64,000 bases of DNA. It comes from Burkholderiaceae bacterium (GTDB lineage Bacteria > Pseudomonadota > Gammaproteobacteria > Burkholderiales > Burkholderiaceae). Location of the stretch: assembly GCA_947448625.1 (NCBI GenBank), contig CANFOT010000005.1:1-64000 (forward strand). Reading direction: 5' to 3'. Position 1 is the stretch's first letter; every line of letters begins with the position of its first letter. The notes under the pieces were generated by a model, which was not told the origin of the DNA, ran no database searches, and saw nothing but the letters and a program-made list of their open reading frames with translations. Both the position numbers and the translations under genes were made by a program. Below, piece by piece: positions 52,563-61,716 of the stretch.

Positions 52563-53218
52563 GACTTTACTCCTGGAATTTTGTCGGCAGGCGTAGGTGT
52601 TGGTGCAGGCGAGCCTGAAGAACCATATGCAGTAGACCAACCGAAGATCTCATTGCTTGGATATCTTCCATTTGCCTCGCGAACTGAAACACGTTTGGCG
52701 TAAATAGTAGAAATTACCTCACTATCGCCACCAATCAAAGCCTTGGTTGAACACATCTCGGCACATAAAGGCAACTTACCCTCAGCCAAGCGGTTACGAC
52801 CATACTTTTCAAACTCAGCAACACTACCGTTAGCTTCAGGGCCGCCGCTACAGAATGTGCACTTATCCATTTTGCTGCGGGAACCAAAGGCACCCTTGCT
52901 CAAGAACTGAGGGGCGCCAAATGGACAAGCAAATGAACAGTAGCCGCAACCAATACAGATATCCTTGTCATGCAAGACTACGCCTTCATCTGTTCGATAG
53001 AAACAATCCACTGGACAGACGGCCATACAAGGCGCATCTGAGCAGTGCATACAAGCAACTGAAACTGATTTCTCTTGCCCGATCACGCCGTCATTAACCG
53101 TAACAACACGGCGACGAGTAATACCCCAAGGAACTTCGTTTTCGTTTTTACAAGCTGTGACACAGCCGTTGCACTCAATGCATCGCTCTGTATCACAAAT
53201 AAATTTCATTCTTGCCAT
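52559..53218 (-). CDS. fdhB: Formate dehydrogenase iron-sulfur (beta) subunit
   Basis: 219 residues. Four 4Fe-4S sites: CIECNGCVTACK, CMHCSDAPCMAVCP, CIGCGYCSFACP and the fourth using CTFC and CAEMC. Starts MARMKFICDTERCIECNGC. This is the typical electron-transfer subunit of membrane formate dehydrogenases and related DMSO-reductase family enzymes. No membrane anchor helix at the C-terminus (ending PADKIPGVKS), unlike E. coli FdnH. Confidence 0.95.
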   Translation of the reverse strand: MARMKFICDTERCIECNGCVTACKNENEVPWGITRRRVVTVNDGVIGQEKSVSVACMHCSDAPCMAVCPVDCFYRTDEGVVLHDKDICIGCGYCSFACPFGAPQFLSKGAFGSRSKMDKCTFCSGGPEANGSVAEFEKYGRNRLAEGKLPLCAEMCSTKALIGGDSEVISTIYAKRVSVREANGRYPSNEIFGWSTAYGSSGSPAPTPTPADKIPGVKS

Positions 53219-53246
53219 GGTGTTCTCCTGACTTTATCTTTTTAAC

Positions 53247-56231
53247 TTAGGCAAATTTTTCGATTTGGCACATGGTGGTTTTGGTTTCTTGCATCATCGT
53301 CACCATGTCGTAGCCGTAGGTTGTCGCAGTATTTACCGCCTCACCTAAAACTACTGGGGCAGCGCCCTCTGGATAATATTTACGCAAGTCATTGCCCTGC
53401 CACCAGCCAGCAAAGTGGAATGGCACAAATGCGGTACCTTGATCAACGCGTGGGGTTACCAATGCGCGCACTTTAATCTGGGCACCAGTTGGTGACTTGA
53501 CCCAAACATAATCCCAGTTCTTAATACCGCGAACTTCTGCAGCCTTAGGATTGATTTCCACAAAGTTCTCTTGTTGCAACTCAGCCAACCATGGGTTAGA
53601 ACGAGTTTCGTCCCCTCCACCTTCGTACTCAACCAAACGACCAGAGGTCAAAATGATTGGGAACTTTTCGTAGAGCTTTTCATTCAGATTCTTATCTTGA
53701 ACTGTTTTGTAGAGGGTCGGCAAACGCCAGAAATTCTTCTTATCGGCTGCAGTTGGGTACTTACGCATCATTGGCTCGTTAGTACTAAATAACGCCTCAC
53801 GATGAGTTGGAATTGCATCCGGGAAGTTCCATACTACTGCGCGTGCTTTTGCATTGCCGAATGGATGACAACCATTTTTCATCACAACGCGTTGAATACC
53901 ACCGGATAAGTCAGTCTTCCAGTTCTTGCCTTCGGCAAGCTTTTGCTCTTCTTCGGTAAGCTGATTCCACCAGCCTAGCTTTTTCACGAGCACATGATCA
54001 AACTCTGGATAGCCGGTAGTAATAGCTGAACCCTTAGAGTAAGACCCATCTTCCGCCAATAAATTTTTGCCATCCTTTTCCACGCCGAAGTTCGCGCGGA
54101 AATTGCCACCACCCTCCATAACACTCTTGCTAGTGTCATAAAGATTTGGTGAGCCTGGATGCTTGATGGCGGCGGTGCCATAGCAAGGCCAAGGCAAGCC
54201 ATAGTAGTCACCGGTTGTGTCGTAACCTGACACTGGATCTACGCCACCACGCGACTTCAACGTCTTCGGATCAAATGTCCCAACCATTCTCATGTGGGCC
54301 TTTAAGCGCTCAGGAGTTTGGCCGGTATAACCAATAGTCCAGCAAGAGCGATTGATTTCACGCAAGATATCTTCAATTTGCGGCTCTCTCCACTGCTTAC
54401 CAGCAAACTTCGAGCTCAAGATCTTGTAATTCTTGGACAGCTCTTCACCGAAGCCAAGGCGATCAGCAAATGCCTGCATGATTACATGGTCAGGCACAGA
54501 CTCAAATAATGGATCAATCACTTTCTCACGCCACTGCAATGAGCGGTTTGAGGCGGTAGCCGAACCTGTTGTTTCAAACTGAGTCGTTGCCGGCAAGAGG
54601 TAAACATTGCGATTCTTATTTACTGTATCGCCCTCAGCAGCTGGCATTGCTGCCATAGCTGCTGTAGCGCTTGGATATGGGTCGACAACAACCAATAAAT
54701 CCAACTTATTCATCGCACGCTTCATGTCCAAACCGCGAGTTTGTGAATTAGGTGCATGACCCCAGAAGAACAAACCCTTTACATTGGTTTGCTGATCAAT
54801 CATGTCATTCTTCTCAAGGACTGCATCAACCCAACGAGAAACCGTGGTGCCTGACTTCTCCATCATATCGGGTGCATAGCGACCTTTAATCCACTCGTAA
54901 TCTACGCCCCATACGGTAGAAAAATGCTTCCATGAGCCCGCTGCAAGACCGTAGTAACCAGGCAATGAATCTGGGTTAGGACCAACGTCAGTTGCACCTT
55001 GAACATTATCGTGACCGCGGAAAATATTCGCGCCACCACCAGACTTACCAATGTTGCCTAAAGCCAATTGCAAAATACAAGAAGCGCGAACCATGGCATT
55101 ACCAATGGTGTGCTGTGTTTGACCCATACACCAGACTAAAGTGCTTGGACGATTCTTCGCCATAGTCTCAGCCACTTTGTAAACCTGAGCCTCAGGAACG
55201 CCGCAGGCCTCTTCCACATTCTTAGGAGTCCACTTTTCCATCACTTCTTTGCGGATCTCATCCATGCCGTATACGCGGTCATTGATGTACTTCTTATCTT
55301 CCCAACCATTGTTAAAGATGTGATACAGAACACCAAACAAGAATGGAATGTCCGAACCAGAACGGATGCGGACGTATTGATCAGACTTGGCTGCAGTACG
55401 GGTGTAGCGTGGGTCAACGACGATAACCTTGCAACCATTTTCTTTAGCATGCAACAAGCTGAGCATCGACACTGGATGCGCTTCTGCAGCATTTGAGCCA
55501 ATGTACAAAGCTGCCTTAGCGTTCATCATGTCGTTATAGCTATTGGTCATCGCACCATAGCCCCAGGTGTTTGCTACACCGGCAACAGTAGTGGAGTGGC
55601 AAATACGCGCTTGATGATCTGTATTGTTGGTTCCAAAGAAAGAAACCCACTTGCGCAATAAATAAGATTGCTCGTTATTGTGTTTTGAAGATCCAATAAA
55701 GAACATTGCATCCGGAGAGTACTTGCTGCGGATGTCCTTCATCTGCGCAGTAATTTCAGTTAAAGCCTGGTCCCAAGAAATACGTTGATATTTACCATCA
55801 ACCAACTTCATTGGATAACGCAAACGGAAGTCACCATGTCCGTGCTCACGCAAGGCGGCACCTTTGGCACAGTAAGAACCCATATTAATTGGGGAATCAA
55901 AGACGGGATTTTGGCGAACCCAAACACCATTCTCAACGGTTGCGTCAGTAGCGCAACCTACAGAGCAGTGAGTACAAATTGTTCTTTTGACTTCGATCTT
56001 GCCTTTGCCATCAAGCATTGCTTTACTTGGCTCAGCTACCGCTTTTTGCACCAAGCTTAATTGGCTTGCTGCAATACCAGCACCGACACCTACACCAGAT
56101 CGCTTGAGGAAAGTACGGCGATCCATGGTTGGCACTGCAGATTGCAGACCGCGCGAGAGGCTGCCGATGAGACGTGATGCAGGCGTAGCGCGACTGCTTT
56201 GTGGGGTATTGGATTTACGAGTCAGACTCAT
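53247..56231 (-). CDS. fdhA: Formate dehydrogenase catalytic (alpha) subunit, Mo/W-bisMGD
   Basis: 994 residues. Tat signal: MDRRTFLKRSGVGVGAG with Arg38-Arg39 after an unusually long n-region; the start at 56231 has AGGG eight bases upstream. 4Fe-4S ligands Cys86, Cys89, Cys93 and Cys121. The metal ligand is Cys211 followed by His212 (ARICHSTTVAG), so this is a Cys rather than selenocysteine enzyme. C-terminal molydopterin-dinucleotide binding domain around ILTSGRLVEYEGGG. Oxidises formate in the periplasm; may use tungsten given tupBC next door. Confidence 0.95.
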   Translation of the reverse strand: MSLTRKSNTPQSSRATPASRLIGSLSRGLQSAVPTMDRRTFLKRSGVGVGAGIAASQLSLVQKAVAEPSKAMLDGKGKIEVKRTICTHCSVGCATDATVENGVWVRQNPVFDSPINMGSYCAKGAALREHGHGDFRLRYPMKLVDGKYQRISWDQALTEITAQMKDIRSKYSPDAMFFIGSSKHNNEQSYLLRKWVSFFGTNNTDHQARICHSTTVAGVANTWGYGAMTNSYNDMMNAKAALYIGSNAAEAHPVSMLSLLHAKENGCKVIVVDPRYTRTAAKSDQYVRIRSGSDIPFLFGVLYHIFNNGWEDKKYINDRVYGMDEIRKEVMEKWTPKNVEEACGVPEAQVYKVAETMAKNRPSTLVWCMGQTQHTIGNAMVRASCILQLALGNIGKSGGGANIFRGHDNVQGATDVGPNPDSLPGYYGLAAGSWKHFSTVWGVDYEWIKGRYAPDMMEKSGTTVSRWVDAVLEKNDMIDQQTNVKGLFFWGHAPNSQTRGLDMKRAMNKLDLLVVVDPYPSATAAMAAMPAAEGDTVNKNRNVYLLPATTQFETTGSATASNRSLQWREKVIDPLFESVPDHVIMQAFADRLGFGEELSKNYKILSSKFAGKQWREPQIEDILREINRSCWTIGYTGQTPERLKAHMRMVGTFDPKTLKSRGGVDPVSGYDTTGDYYGLPWPCYGTAAIKHPGSPNLYDTSKSVMEGGGNFRANFGVEKDGKNLLAEDGSYSKGSAITTGYPEFDHVLVKKLGWWNQLTEEEQKLAEGKNWKTDLSGGIQRVVMKNGCHPFGNAKARAVVWNFPDAIPTHREALFSTNEPMMRKYPTAADKKNFWRLPTLYKTVQDKNLNEKLYEKFPIILTSGRLVEYEGGGDETRSNPWLAELQQENFVEINPKAAEVRGIKNWDYVWVKSPTGAQIKVRALVTPRVDQGTAFVPFHFAGWWQGNDLRKYYPEGAAPVVLGEAVNTATTYGYDMVTMMQETKTTMCQIEKFA

Positions 56232-56293
56232 ATGATGTCCCTGAGAAATATTTTTATTTAATTATTTAGAAACGACTTCATTAGCAAACCGCT

Positions 56294-56515
56294 TTAAAGC
56301 ATGGTGGTTTCGTAATACTTGCGAACATGGGCCGACAGTTGATAACCATCATCTTTGCCCTGAACGGTGCTGCCAATTTCCTGAATCACCGCTTTGCCAA
56401 TAGGCGTTTGTGACGCAATGGCAACAGCTCCAACTGCGGCGCCCGCTCCAATAAAAAACTGACGGCGTGAAGGCTTATTTTCTTCTGCAGATGCAGTGGT
56501 GGATTTAGTACTCAT
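56294..56515 (-). CDS. Short Tat-signal protein of formate dehydrogenase operons (TIGR02811-like)
   Basis: 73 residues. Twin-Arg signal KPSRRQFFIGAGAAVGAVAIA followed by a short mature part ending in QLSAHVRKYYETTML. This small protein is found just upstream of the catalytic subunit gene in many formate dehydrogenase clusters; it has no cofactor motif and its role is unknown, perhaps assembly. First gene of the fdhABC transcription unit, with an FNR-box-like palindrome 24 bases upstream. Confidence 0.85.
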   Translation of the reverse strand: MSTKSTTASAEENKPSRRQFFIGAGAAVGAVAIASQTPIGKAVIQEIGSTVQGKDDGYQLSAHVRKYYETTML

Positions 56516-56538
56516 CGTATGCTCCGTTTTAGTGCAAA

Positions 56539-56552
56539 TTGATATGGGTCAA
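56539..56552. promoter_or_regulatory. FNR-box-like palindrome upstream of fdh operon
   Basis: TTGAT-ATGG-GTCAA on the plus strand, TTGAC-CCAT-ATCAA on the minus. It matches TTGAT-N4-ATCAA of FNR/ANR apart from one base. It lies only 24 bases before the ATG of the Tat-protein gene, so a classical activator position (-41.5) would put the transcript start inside the gene; repression or chance must be considered. Confidence 0.5.
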
Positions 56553-56638
56553 GTTTAATCGGAAATTGCATATTTGACATATTTGCGCAATAAAACTTTA
56601 GTAGTAGAAAGATCAATCCATTTTGATGCAATGCAACA

Positions 56639-57283
56639 TCAAATCATGTCAAAACTCTGCCCCTCAATGGCTAGGAATTCTCTAGTTAATGCCGCGATGG
56701 GATGGTAAAGATGCATCTCAGGAATACCCTCAATTGCATCGCATAATTCGTCATACCAAGGGCGAATGTGATCGTTGAAAAAGACCTTTTGATTTGTAAG
56801 ATTTGAGATCTCTACATCGTCGCCCGCTATCAGGTAACGCATCACCTCGCACAATGCTGATAAGTGATCCTCAGTCTCGGTGACCTCCTCCGCTGCCTCC
56901 AAACCAAAAAGCTCTATAGCACGACGAATATCTACCAAAGGCTTTTCATTTAAATGGCCCGCCATGTAAAAGGAGCCATTCAAAATCACATTAGGTCGAC
57001 CAACACTGATGAAATTGAGATCAAACTCATCATGCCAAGCTTTGGCAGGATTATTTTTCGCCACCTCAACAACGCTATGCCATACCTTAGCCAGTGGTGC
57101 ATCTTCGGATTGAACATCCTCCCCATTTGGAATGGATGAGGCTATTTGATCCAATAACTCCTGGTCTGGCGGCAAATGAAAGAATCTAGCAATCAAGCCA
57201 TATAAATCTGCTCTAGCCAAATCCTCTGGCAAACCGACATCGCCCACCTCGGTAGTGGCGCTCCCTTTTAATTGTTCACTCAT
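56639..57283 (-). CDS. TorD-family Tat proofreading chaperone
   Basis: 214 residues from the ATG 57283, which overlaps the stop of the polyferredoxin gene (ATGA). All-helical TorD/DmsD pattern: ARADLYGLIARFFHLPPDQ, NVILNGSFYMAGHLNEKPL, and EDHLSALCEVMRYLIAGDD, FFNDHIRPWYDELCDAIEG. It should bind the long Tat signal of FdhA and protect it during cofactor insertion. About 120 bases separate it from the next gene. Confidence 0.88.
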   Translation of the reverse strand: MSEQLKGSATTEVGDVGLPEDLARADLYGLIARFFHLPPDQELLDQIASSIPNGEDVQSEDAPLAKVWHSVVEVAKNNPAKAWHDEFDLNFISVGRPNVILNGSFYMAGHLNEKPLVDIRRAIELFGLEAAEEVTETEDHLSALCEVMRYLIAGDDVEISNLTNQKVFFNDHIRPWYDELCDAIEGIPEMHLYHPIAALTREFLAIEGQSFDMI

Positions 57284-59370
57284 ATCTCTTTTTTCACCAT
57301 ATCTACAACACGACAGTCGCTGCACATTTTTAACCTATCAAGCGCTGCACCCGCAAAAGCGCCATGGGCACTCAACTTCACCAACATGAGATCGACCATC
57401 TTCGCAGTTCCAAATACCTTGCCACAGCTAATGCAGTGAAAAGGCTTAGTCTCGTTGAGCTCCACTTTTTGTTTGCGCTCCTCCACTGACTGCAAACGAG
57501 GAGCTAAAGTTAAAGCTTGCTCTGGGCAAGTTTTAACGCAGATACCACATTGAACGCACTGCTTCTCTATAAAGGAAAGCTTGGGCTCATCAAGGTTATC
57601 CAATAGCGCACCCTCAGGGCAACTACCCACGCAAGACATACACAGTGTGCAGGCATCTTTATTGATATTGAGACCACCCAAGAAGGAGGACTGTGGCAAA
57701 GCGGCGCCACCAGCTGGAAGTGGTGCTTTAGCTTGCTTTTGCAAGTGTTCCAAGACCATCTCGACAGTTTCACGCTTTTGATTGCCCAGCCCGAAAGTGG
57801 CAGGCGAGCAAATTGCCGGCAAAGCTCCACGCTGACGTAGCTTGCCCATAGCTGCAGATAAGGGCTGTAGATCATCAGTAGAGTCAATTTGTATTAGCGA
57901 GAATCTGGCATCGAAACCATAGGCAGACAAAATCGCATTACCTAAATCACATTGCGTTTCGAGTGCCGCACGATAAGCGGGATCCTCATCGCCCGTGAGC
58001 AATAAAATAAGCTCACCAAAACCATAACTAATTGCGCCAAGCCATAAATCCAGGCCAGTGGAAGCTATGTGCTCTATTCCATAAGGCAATACAAAAGATG
58101 GCAATCCCTCAAATTGCTTTGGCCTTAGGTGAGCTAAACGCCCAAGAGAATCTATGGCTTGTGTTCCCGTCTTCAGCGTATGGAGCAATAATGCCGGCGC
58201 TTGAGCTTGACTGGTCTTAGCGCTCTCGGCAATAAATACATTGGCGAGAGTTTTAATCTCTTTACCCTGATGACTGACGCTTGGATAGTTGTAGCGCATC
58301 GCGCCCGATGGACAAACTGTTGAGCAAGCTCCACAGCCCATACACAAATTAGGATTAACCTCTACTGTGCCCTGGCCATTCTTAAACAAGGAGGAGATGG
58401 CGCCTGTAGAACAGACATCGATACAGGCACTGCATCCTACTTTGCCATTACGGCCATGCGCGCAAATCTTTTCGGTATAGGCAAAGTACTTAGGCTTTTC
58501 AAATTCTCCGACTAAACCCAATAATTGGTTTGCCACCAAGGCTTGCTCAAGCGGATCTTTTCCCGGAGCAAAATAACCTTGTGGTGTTTGACTCATGCGC
58601 ATCTTAGGGTCAGCGCGCAGATCCATAATCAAATCAAACTCGGAACTACGTTGACGATCTATTCGATCGAAATTGATGGCACCAATACCAGCACAAGCTG
58701 TAATGCAGGCGCGATGAGATTTACATTTATCTAAGTCAATTTGAAATGCGTCATCAATTGCACTTTCTGGGCAAACCTCAACACAGGCACCGCAGCGAGT
58801 ACACATCTCTGGATCAATCGGGTTTTGCAAAATCCAGTCAACTGAAAAATTTCCCAAATATCCATCTAGCTTGCTCACTTCACCGGTATAAATCGGAAAG
58901 TTTCTTGCAATTGGTAGCGCACCAGGCTCTGTACATAAAGCAGAGACATCAAGAGAGTCGCCGAGTTTTTCAGCCCAGGGCAATGCTTGATCGGCAGGCC
59001 CAATAATCAACAGACGTCCCTGGCTTTCGTAATTAACGACCGGCACAGGCTCCGCTTCAGGCATATCTGCCAAGGCGAGTAAGGCGGCAATTTTCGGAGT
59101 GGATGTTTTAGCTTCTTGTGTCCAGCCAGCCACTTCACGAATATTGATAAAGCGTAATGGCGCCACTAAAGGCTTTGCTGATTGCTCGGCAAGCTCTCCA
59201 AATAGAGCGCTCTCCTGGGTGCATGCGATAACAATAGAGTCACTGCCATCAAACGCTTTAATGACCGAACCAAGCTCCTGCCTACACAAAGAGGTATGCA
59301 TAGTGAGCCCTAAAGCCTTTGAATCTAAAGGCATGGTTCCATTGCAATTACAGACTAATTTTTGACTCAT
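57280..59370 (-). CDS. Polyferredoxin-like 4Fe-4S protein of fdh clusters
   Basis: 696 residues. At least four ferredoxin-type Cys groups: CTRCGACVEVCP (about 190), CSACIDVCS with CMGCGACSTVCP (about 320-360), CTLCMSCVGSCP (about 580) and CVQCGICVKTCP (about 615), and a C-terminal CISCGKVFG...CSDC zinc-ribbon-like end. N-terminal VCNCNGTMPL resembles the 4Fe-4S protein of other betaproteobacterial formate dehydrogenase loci. Likely cytosolic electron carrier or maturation factor. Between DUF3306 and torD genes. Confidence 0.85.
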   Translation of the reverse strand: MSQKLVCNCNGTMPLDSKALGLTMHTSLCRQELGSVIKAFDGSDSIVIACTQESALFGELAEQSAKPLVAPLRFINIREVAGWTQEAKTSTPKIAALLALADMPEAEPVPVVNYESQGRLLIIGPADQALPWAEKLGDSLDVSALCTEPGALPIARNFPIYTGEVSKLDGYLGNFSVDWILQNPIDPEMCTRCGACVEVCPESAIDDAFQIDLDKCKSHRACITACAGIGAINFDRIDRQRSSEFDLIMDLRADPKMRMSQTPQGYFAPGKDPLEQALVANQLLGLVGEFEKPKYFAYTEKICAHGRNGKVGCSACIDVCSTGAISSLFKNGQGTVEVNPNLCMGCGACSTVCPSGAMRYNYPSVSHQGKEIKTLANVFIAESAKTSQAQAPALLLHTLKTGTQAIDSLGRLAHLRPKQFEGLPSFVLPYGIEHIASTGLDLWLGAISYGFGELILLLTGDEDPAYRAALETQCDLGNAILSAYGFDARFSLIQIDSTDDLQPLSAAMGKLRQRGALPAICSPATFGLGNQKRETVEMVLEHLQKQAKAPLPAGGAALPQSSFLGGLNINKDACTLCMSCVGSCPEGALLDNLDEPKLSFIEKQCVQCGICVKTCPEQALTLAPRLQSVEERKQKVELNETKPFHCISCGKVFGTAKMVDLMLVKLSAHGAFAGAALDRLKMCSDCRVVDMVKKEI

Positions 59371-59380
59371 GGATTTCTTC

Positions 59381-59941
59381 TTAACTGTTTTTCTTATCTA
59401 CAGGCAAAGAATCTTTATTCCCCGCCTCCTGAATAGAGGTTTCTGAGGATGTTAAATCAGCCTGAGGAGTTAGGGGTAAGGCCTGCCCGTCAGGTTCAGG
59501 CAATTGATTAGTAGCAGTTTGCACGCTGGGCGCTTCTTCAGCGCCATCTTTACGGAAAATATTGAGCATGTCCGATTGCACCATACGCTTGAGCATTTCC
59601 AGTGGAATTGGATCGGGCCTAGAGTAATCATCTATATAGATATCTAGACCATCCATCACATTAAAGTGTGGATCAGAAAACATCTTCTTCATTGCAGCTT
59701 GTTGAACTGCGGGATCTACATCCGGCCTCATAAAAGCCGAGAAATCAGGGGCAAGGCGATCTATTTTCTCAACGTCCTCCAGAGTCGCCGACGGAAGCAT
59801 TTCTTGAGTATCCGCCGAAGACTCCTTTAGCTCAGAGCTGTCTGCTAATTCTCGCTTACCCTGGTCAGCCGATATTTTCTCAGCCTCAAGCGGCTCCCCA
59901 GACTTAAGACGCGACCAACGACCCAGAAATCCGCCAGCCAT
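59381..59941 (-). CDS. DUF3306 domain protein
   Basis: 186 residues. Begins GGFLGRWSRLKSGEP and carries VMDGLDIYIDDYSRPDPIPLEMLKRM, the DUF3306 signature. Variable acidic N-terminal middle and low-complexity C-terminal end. Regularly found with DUF3305 and formate dehydrogenase genes; function unknown, possibly assembly. Shares one base with the DUF3305 stop (59941). Confidence 0.85.
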   Translation of the reverse strand: MAGGFLGRWSRLKSGEPLEAEKISADQGKRELADSSELKESSADTQEMLPSATLEDVEKIDRLAPDFSAFMRPDVDPAVQQAAMKKMFSDPHFNVMDGLDIYIDDYSRPDPIPLEMLKRMVQSDMLNIFRKDGAEEAPSVQTATNQLPEPDGQALPLTPQADLTSSETSIQEAGNKDSLPVDKKNS

Positions 59942-60480
59942 TAATCTTTCACCCCACGATTGGCGCCCTTGAAAGATTCGGGGCGATGACGCTTTTTGGG
60001 TTCAGGGCGGTAATGCTCATTAACAAATTCCTGCAACCAAGAGGCATGCTCCGAAGCTAAAGGAACACTATCAACAGACTCACCACCATCTAACAAGCGA
60101 CCTGCTTCGTTATAGCTGACACTGATGCGATGCGGAACAGCAATTGTTAGCTCAGATTTAGTCGCCTCGATAGATTGAGCATCAATATAGCGCTCGATAT
60201 CTTCTTCTAAACGCCACATCACAAACCAACAAGGTTGAGTTGCCGAGAGGTTGAGGTAGTAGCCCTCACCTTCATCCGGAAAAAGATTCAACTCATAACC
60301 CGTAAATAACCAAGACTCACCCTCATCATCGCGTCCCAAAAACCGCCCAATAATTTTGTTTTCCACATTTGCAGAATTAGTGTATTGACCAAAATCTGGC
60401 AACACTTCCTGTGGCGCCCATCGATATGAAATCCAGGGGTTATCAACAAACTGCTTGCGCATGAGTACCGCAAAACGCAT
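59941..60480 (-). CDS. DUF3305 domain protein
   Basis: 179 residues. The DUF3305 pattern: RFAVLMRKQFVDNPWISYRWAP, then FTGYELNLFPDEGEGYYLNLS, PCWFVMWRLEE, and the end QEFVNEHYRPEPKKRHRPESFKG. Beta-rich cytosolic protein, always in formate dehydrogenase context as far as I know; exact role unknown. ATG at 60480; 6 bases after apbC. Confidence 0.88.
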   Translation of the reverse strand: MRFAVLMRKQFVDNPWISYRWAPQEVLPDFGQYTNSANVENKIIGRFLGRDDEGESWLFTGYELNLFPDEGEGYYLNLSATQPCWFVMWRLEEDIERYIDAQSIEATKSELTIAVPHRISVSYNEAGRLLDGGESVDSVPLASEHASWLQEFVNEHYRPEPKKRHRPESFKGANRGVKD

Positions 60481-60486
60481 ATGGCC

Positions 60487-61575
60487 TTAAGTATTCTGAA
60501 CCACGATGTTGGGAAATTTACTGCTCATATCTTTTGAGAGTGCTGCAACCTTAATGGCTACTTGTCTTGCAATAGCCTTATAAATTACACTGATAGCGCC
60601 ATCCGGATCGGCCACCACTGTTGGGCGACCTGCATCAGCCTGCTCACGAATAGATAAGTTCAGGGGCAATGAGCCTAAAAAGTCTACGCCGTACTCTTGA
60701 CACATCTTCTGGCCGCCACCCGTACCAAATACGTGCTCTTCATGACCACAACTTGGGCAGATATAGGTACTCATATTTTCGATAATGCCCACAATCGGCA
60801 CGCCGACCTTCTCAAACATCTTTAAGCCCTTGCGTGCATCAAGCAAAGCAATATCTTGAGGCGTAGTAACAATCACTGCGCCAGTAACGGGCACCTTCTG
60901 CGCAAGTGTCAATTGAATATCTCCGGTACCAGGAGGCATATCCACAATCAGGTAATCCAAATCGCGCCAACGGGTTTGACGCAGTAATTGCTCCAAGGCA
61001 GATGTCACCATGGGGCCGCGCCACACCATAGGGGCATCATTGTCAATTAAGAAACCAATTGAACTTGCTTGAAGGCCATGACCTTCCATTGGCTCCATTG
61101 TATTTTCTTCAACCGATTCAGGTCTACCGGTAATACCCAGCATCATCGGCTGACTTGGGCCATAGATGTCAGCATCCAGCATGCCAACTTGTGCGCCCTC
61201 AGCAGCTAATGCCAATGCGAGGTTGACTGCAGTGGTCGATTTTCCGACTCCACCCTTACCGCTAGCGACTGCAATAATATTTTTGACGCCTGGCAACAAC
61301 TTCACTCCGCGCTGCACTGCATGCGCAACAATTTGGCTGCTGACATTAACGCTGACATTTTTAACATCAGGCAATTCACGGAGAACGGCAATAATTGATT
61401 TACGAATAGCATCAAACTGACTTTTTGCTGGATAGCCCAAAACAATATCCAGGCTAATATCGCCACCGTCAACACGCAAGTTTTTAACACTCTTTAACGT
61501 TACAAAATCAATTTGGGTGTTTGGGTCAATCAGACCCTTTAATGCTGCTTGCACAGCCTCTACAGTAAGCGCCAC
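60487..61575 (-). CDS. apbC: Mrp/ApbC-type iron-sulfur cluster carrier ATPase
   Basis: 362 residues. N-terminal DUF59-like domain (residues 1-90), then ParA-like P-loop IAVASGKGGVGKSTTAVNLA at about 97-115, GMLDADIYGPSQPMMLG, VDMPPGTGDIQLTLAQ, and the cluster-binding CPSCG. Delivers Fe-S clusters to apoproteins. Here it stands first on the strand of the fdh accessory genes, 6 bases ahead of DUF3305, so it may help load the many clusters encoded there. Confidence 0.95.
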   Translation of the reverse strand: MALTVEAVQAALKGLIDPNTQIDFVTLKSVKNLRVDGGDISLDIVLGYPAKSQFDAIRKSIIAVLRELPDVKNVSVNVSSQIVAHAVQRGVKLLPGVKNIIAVASGKGGVGKSTTAVNLALALAAEGAQVGMLDADIYGPSQPMMLGITGRPESVEENTMEPMEGHGLQASSIGFLIDNDAPMVWRGPMVTSALEQLLRQTRWRDLDYLIVDMPPGTGDIQLTLAQKVPVTGAVIVTTPQDIALLDARKGLKMFEKVGVPIVGIIENMSTYICPSCGHEEHVFGTGGGQKMCQEYGVDFLGSLPLNLSIREQADAGRPTVVADPDGAISVIYKAIARQVAIKVAALSKDMSSKFPNIVVQNT

Positions 61576-61687
61576 CGACTTCTCCTAAGAAAAACAATCC
61601 CGCAAGGGGCTCAATATAATTTATTGAGATGTATTACAAATAATGGAATAGTGGGTAGATTAACCGCACATCTAAAAAATTGCTTAA

Positions 61688-61707
61688 ACGAGATCAGGAG
61701 ATCTCGT
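61688..61707 (-). terminator. Terminator-like hairpin after pitA
   Basis: On the minus strand ACGAGAT-CTCCTG-ATCTCGT, followed after eight bases by a T-rich stretch (AATTTTTTAG). It lies 10 bases after the pitA stop. The T-run is displaced, so efficiency is uncertain. Confidence 0.5.
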
Positions 61708-61716
61708 CAAATTGAC

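Noticed and set aside
56516..56638. Possible molybdenum/tungsten cofactor riboswitch upstream of the fdh unit
   Set aside because: The 123-base region is A/T-rich and shows no long stems of the Moco motif; only the FNR-like dyad stands out.
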